This document shows, one piece after another, positions 6,903 to 8,955 of a stretch of 8,955 nt of DNA. Each line of letters starts with the position of its first letter. The first letter of the stretch is position 1. The translations under genes and the position numbers were made by a program. The notes below the pieces were generated by a model. That model was not told where the DNA came from. It ran no database searches and was given only the letters and a program-made list of their open reading frames with translations. This DNA is from Pseudomonadota bacterium (lineage in GTDB: Bacteria; Myxococcota_A; Polyangia; Haliangiales; Haliangiaceae): NCBI GenBank assembly GCA_023430775.1, contig JAEYYY010000163.1, positions 1 through 8,955 on the forward strand. Direction: 5' to 3'.

Positions 6903-7295
6903 GGTTGGAGGCTGGGCATCGATCATCAGCTTCGTCATGCACTCGGTGTACGCGTTGACTGCGGTCATCAAACGCTTCTGTTCGTCCTCGGTGGGCTTCT
7001 GGTTGTTCGGCGGCGCCTTCTTCGCCATCTCCTCGCCCCACTTGGTCATCTCGTTGTTGATGCCCTCGGCGCACGCCTTGTCGGTGCAGACGCACATCTT
7101 CTTGCTGAAGTAATCGAGCGTGTCGATGGCGCAGGGGATATCGGCCTCCGTGCACGCCGGCCGCGTATCGGTCTGCGCGATCATGGCGGGCTTGTCCTGC
7201 GCGCTCGGCGGTGGCGGTGTGGGTTCCGGCGTCGTCGGCTGGGTCTTGGTGCCGCCGCCGCACGCGATCAGAAGCACGAACAGAGCGCTGCGCAT
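6867..7295 (-). CDS. Small Cys-containing lipoprotein, function unknown
   Basis: A 142-residue protein from the ATG at 7295. Its signal peptide is very short (MRSALFVLLIAC), with lipidated Cys12 followed by Gly-Gly-Gly, then a Thr/Pro-rich linker to about residue 32. The mature part is mainly helical and charged, with cysteines at ACTEADIPC, MCVCTDKACAEG and YTECM; the CxCxxxxC core and its spacing could be disulfides or a metal site. I have the impression of similar MCxCxDxxCA proteins in myxobacteria but cannot verify it. The C-terminus is DPCGGGDPCGG, a duplicated motif whose DNA also supplies the start codon of the next gene, overlapping by 13 bases. A candidate -10 box lies 6 bases upstream of its ATG, so this gene may open the lipoprotein operon. 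Confidence 0.82.
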   Translation of the reverse strand: MRSALFVLLIACGGGTKTQPTTPEPTPPPPSAQDKPAMIAQTDTRPACTEADIPCAIDTLDYFSKKMCVCTDKACAEGINNEMTKWGEEMAKKAPPNNQKPTEDEQKRLMTAVNAYTECMTKLMIDAQPPTDPCGGGDPCGG

Positions 7296-7301
7296 CCGCG
7301 G

Positions 7302-7307
7302 ACACTA
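7302..7307 (-). promoter_or_regulatory. Candidate -10 element TAGTGT upstream of the lipoprotein run
   Basis: On the minus strand TAGTGT lies in the 21-bp gap after the hydrolase gene and ends 6 bases before the ATG at 7295. This position would give a leaderless mRNA. No good -35 hexamer is visible at 16-18 bp spacing. If real, the lipoprotein genes can be expressed independently of the hydrolase. Confidence 0.35.
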
Positions 7308-7316
7308 TCCCGAACG

Positions 7317-7973
7317 TCAACCACCGAGCCAGGGAGTCAAGAACCGATCTGCCTCGCCGAGGATCTGCGGCAGCGACGTGATCAGCTCGTGATCGTCGTC
7401 GACCTCCACGAGGCGGACGTGGCGCTTGTCCGCCGCGAACGTCCGCGAGTGCGCGATCGGCACGACCTCGTCGCGCGTGCCGTGGATGATCAGCGTCGGC
7501 ACGCGAACGTCGGGGTAATCGACGTCGATCTTGATGACGTCTTCGATGAACGTGAACGGCACGCGAGCGGGTTGATTGGTGGTGCGATCGATCACCTCGA
7601 GCGAGCCGGTGCGCTGCCATTCGGCCCAGCCGTGGTCGCCGAGCTGGGCGCGCCATCGCGTCGCGAGCTGGAACGCGGGAGCGAGCAGGATCAGGGCGGC
7701 GATCCGCGGATCTCGCTCGGCCTGGCGCGCTGCCGTCAGGCCGCCGAGCGAGCTCCCGATCACGACGGCGCGATCGCGGTCGCCGCCGATCGCCTCGCGC
7801 ACCACGTCGAGCATCGCCGACAGCCGAAGGTTAGGAAAAGACGGCACTCGGAGGTCGAGGCGGTCGAGGATGACCCCCTTTGGGGGCAGGGAGTAGTGCC
7901 GCTCGAACGCGGTGCCCTTTTTCGAGGAAGGCCCCGACGCGAAGCCGTGGAGGTACAGGAAGCGCGGCGACAT
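7317..7973 (-). CDS. Alpha/beta hydrolase, YqiA-like esterase
   Basis: A 218-residue cytoplasmic-looking protein without a signal peptide. The start RFLYLHGFASGPSSKKG matches the oxyanion-loop LYLHGFNSSP-type opening of YqiA/UPF0227 esterases. The nucleophile elbow GSSLGG places the catalytic Ser at residue 75, the acid is Asp168 in HGTRDEVVP, and the base is His195 in DDDHEL, so the triad is complete. YqiA of E. coli is about 193 residues, so the length fits with a small lid insertion at about residues 102-145 (containing RWRAQLGDHGWAEWQ). Its natural substrate is unknown; small acyl esters are likely. The ATG at 7973 is fixed by the conserved opening three residues later. It diverges from the ADP-ribosylglycohydrolase gene across 14 bp and leads a same-strand run of lipoprotein genes, 21 bp away. 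Confidence 0.9.
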   Translation of the reverse strand: MSPRFLYLHGFASGPSSKKGTAFERHYSLPPKGVILDRLDLRVPSFPNLRLSAMLDVVREAIGGDRDRAVVIGSSLGGLTAARQAERDPRIAALILLAPAFQLATRWRAQLGDHGWAEWQRTGSLEVIDRTTNQPARVPFTFIEDVIKIDVDYPDVRVPTLIIHGTRDEVVPIAHSRTFAADKRHVRLVEVDDDHELITSLPQILGEADRFLTPWLGG

Positions 7974-7987
7974 GTTACGAACCTAGC
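7974..7987. promoter_or_regulatory. 14-bp divergent spacer with opposed candidate -10 elements
   Basis: The whole space between the two divergent start codons is gttacgaacctagc. On the minus strand TAGGTT (7985-7980) ends 6 bases before the hydrolase ATG. On the plus strand TACGAA (7976-7981), a weaker match, ends 6 bases before the GTG at 7988. Neither start has a ribosome site, so both messages may be leaderless, and any -35 contacts must lie inside the opposite gene. Confidence 0.4.
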
Positions 7988-8866
7988 GTGAACAACATCG
8001 AGCGGGCGCGGCTGTCGCTGGAAGGATTGTCGGTCGCGGATGCATTCGGCGAGCAGCTGCTCCACAACGCCGGATCGGCACGGGCCGATGCCGTGGCCTC
8101 GAGAAAACCACCCCCGGCGAAGCGGTGGACATGGACCGACGACACCGCGATGGCGATCTCGATCGTCGAGGTGCTGCGCGATCACGGCGCGATCGACGCG
8201 GGCGAGCTCGCCCAGCGGTTCTCGCGTCGCTACACCGCGGATCCGGCGCGCGGCTACGGGCGCGGTGCCCACGAGGTGCTGCGCGAGATCTCGGAGGGTA
8301 CGCCGTACGACGTCGCCGCGAAGGCGCTGTTCGGCGGCCAGGGCTCGTGCGGCAACGGCGGTGGAATGCGCTCGGCGCCGATCGGTGCGTACTTCGCCGG
8401 TGATCTGCCGGCGGTGATCGAGCACGCCACGCGCTCGGCCGCTCCCACGCATTCGCATCGCGAGGGCATCGCCGGGGCGATCGCGATCGCGGTGGCCGCC
8501 TCGGCGGTGTTCGCCGGCGAGCGCGATCCGAAGACGCTGATCGAGACCGTGGTCGCGCACACGCCGCCGGGGCCGACGCGCGATGCCGTGCGCCGCGCGT
8601 GCACGATGCTGAAGGCGGAGTCGATCACCGTCGCTGCCGAGCTCGGCAACGGCAGCAACGTGCTCGCTGCCGATACCGTGCCGTTCGCCGTGTGGTGCGC
8701 GGCGACTCACCTGAACGACTACGTCGCCGCGCTGTGGGCGTGCGGCGACGTCGGTGGTGACATCGATACGACGTCGGCGATGGTCGGCGGGATCGTCGTC
8801 GGTGCGGTCGGGCTCGAGGGCATCCCGGCCGGGTGGCGATCGGCGAGAGAACCGCTGCCGTTGTAG
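7988..8866 (+). CDS. ADP-ribosylglycohydrolase (DraG/ARH family)
   Basis: These dinuclear-metal hydrolases remove ADP-ribose from proteins or small molecules. The 292-residue protein keeps the family blocks in order: SLEGLSVADAFG (10-21), WTDDTAMA (48-55, first metal site), GNGGGMRSAPIGAYF (122-136), THSHREGIAGA (154-164), and GGDIDTTSAMVGGIVVGA (256-273, second metal site with Asp258, Asp260 and Thr261), closing with GIPAGW. It is full length and looks active. Two departures: the usual GDA of the first block is ADA (Ala17), and the usual GNGxxMR loop reads GNGGGMR. The GTG at 7988 is chosen because NNIERARLSLEGL directly fits the family opening; the frame extends to an ATG at 7880, but that part is antisense to the hydrolase gene. 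No ADP-ribosyltransferase partner is seen in the window, so the target is unknown. Confidence 0.93.
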   Translation: MNNIERARLSLEGLSVADAFGEQLLHNAGSARADAVASRKPPPAKRWTWTDDTAMAISIVEVLRDHGAIDAGELAQRFSRRYTADPARGYGRGAHEVLREISEGTPYDVAAKALFGGQGSCGNGGGMRSAPIGAYFAGDLPAVIEHATRSAAPTHSHREGIAGAIAIAVAASAVFAGERDPKTLIETVVAHTPPGPTRDAVRRACTMLKAESITVAAELGNGSNVLAADTVPFAVWCAATHLNDYVAALWACGDVGGDIDTTSAMVGGIVVGAVGLEGIPAGWRSAREPLPL

Positions 8867-8955
8867 CTCACCAGCTCATCGCTCGCCTCGCGCTCGGCCC
8901 GCCCCGCCGCCACCCAGCCCGCCCATGGGCCTCGCCTCGGCTCGCTCACCAGCTC
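8866..8955. repeat. Non-coding tail with a 12-bp direct repeat and a short palindrome
   Basis: GCTCACCAGCTC occurs at 8866-8877 and again at 8944-8955, at the window edge, 78 bp apart. Between them is a sequence with many GCTCG and CCTCG words and a perfect 10-bp palindrome, GCCCATGGGC (8921-8930). I see no credible gene here: the minus-strand opening at 8719-8949 is mostly antisense to the glycohydrolase. The second copy touches the end of the window, so the repeat may continue. It may be an intergenic repeat family, part of a terminator, or chance. Confidence 0.5.

Noticed and set aside
6880..7656. Upstream extension of the DUF362 frame to 7656
   Set aside because: Arg-rich, overlaps two well-supported genes, and would put the lipobox signal peptide in the middle of a protein.
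7874..7886. CCCCCTTTGGGGG perfect hairpin about 100 bp before the glycohydrolase start
   Set aside because: It lies inside the hydrolase coding region (Pro-Pro-Lys-Gly codons), has only a 5-bp stem, and no T tract follows; most likely chance.
7880..7987. Longer N-terminus for the ADP-ribosylglycohydrolase from the ATG at 7880
   Set aside because: It is antisense to the hydrolase coding region, has no family match, and the family opening begins right after the GTG at 7988.
8719..8949. Minus-strand open frame of 76 codons at the right edge
   Set aside because: About two thirds is antisense to the glycohydrolase gene, and the rest is GC-rich repeat sequence with no motif.

Overview
The window is very GC-rich (my estimate is near 70 %), densely coded, and carries several lipoproteins with short signal peptides, Pro-rich linkers and Cys motifs. 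It also has a GH92 glycosidase, a DUF362 protein and an ADP-ribosylglycohydrolase. This combination suggests a myxobacterium-like member of the Myxococcota (Haliangium/Kofleriaceae-type genomes come to mind). That placement is inference from style and gene content; there is no rRNA or marker gene here. I see no tRNA, rRNA, insertion sequence, phage gene or CRISPR array.

Layout. On the + strand, the window opens inside a GH92 alpha-mannosidase-like gene (2-1957, 5' end missing). Next come a small lipoprotein made of five 19-residue, four-cysteine repeats (2007-2429), a conserved-looking membrane-anchored protein of unknown function (2480-3016), and a 77-residue single-span membrane protein (3111-3344). 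The last ends tail-to-tail, with no spacer, against a five-gene minus-strand run. In transcription order that run is: a YqiA-like alpha/beta hydrolase (7973-7317); a small Cys-containing lipoprotein (7295-6867); a large lipoprotein fusing a DUF362 domain to a CBM9-like domain (6879-4876); a 144-residue lipoprotein (4816-4382); and a 345-residue lipoprotein (4382-3345). Overlapping starts and stops tie several of these together. Diverging from the hydrolase across only 14 bp is a complete ADP-ribosylglycohydrolase (7988-8866). The last 89 bases hold no gene but carry a 12-bp direct repeat.

How the genes may work together. The four consecutive minus-strand lipoproteins probably form a co-expressed envelope module, centred on the DUF362-CBM9 protein, whose C-terminal domain may bind glycans. 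The GH92 enzyme nearby also acts on glycans, but it is on the other strand and no functional link is shown. The hydrolase and the ADP-ribosylglycohydrolase are likely cytoplasmic and share a control region. Several starts lack a Shine-Dalgarno sequence and instead have a TANNNT hexamer 6-7 bases upstream of the start codon, which would fit leaderless transcription. The most unusual items are the Cys-repeat lipoprotein, the DUF362-CBM9 lipoprotein operon, the leaderless-type starts, and a strong excess of the palindrome GCGATCGC.
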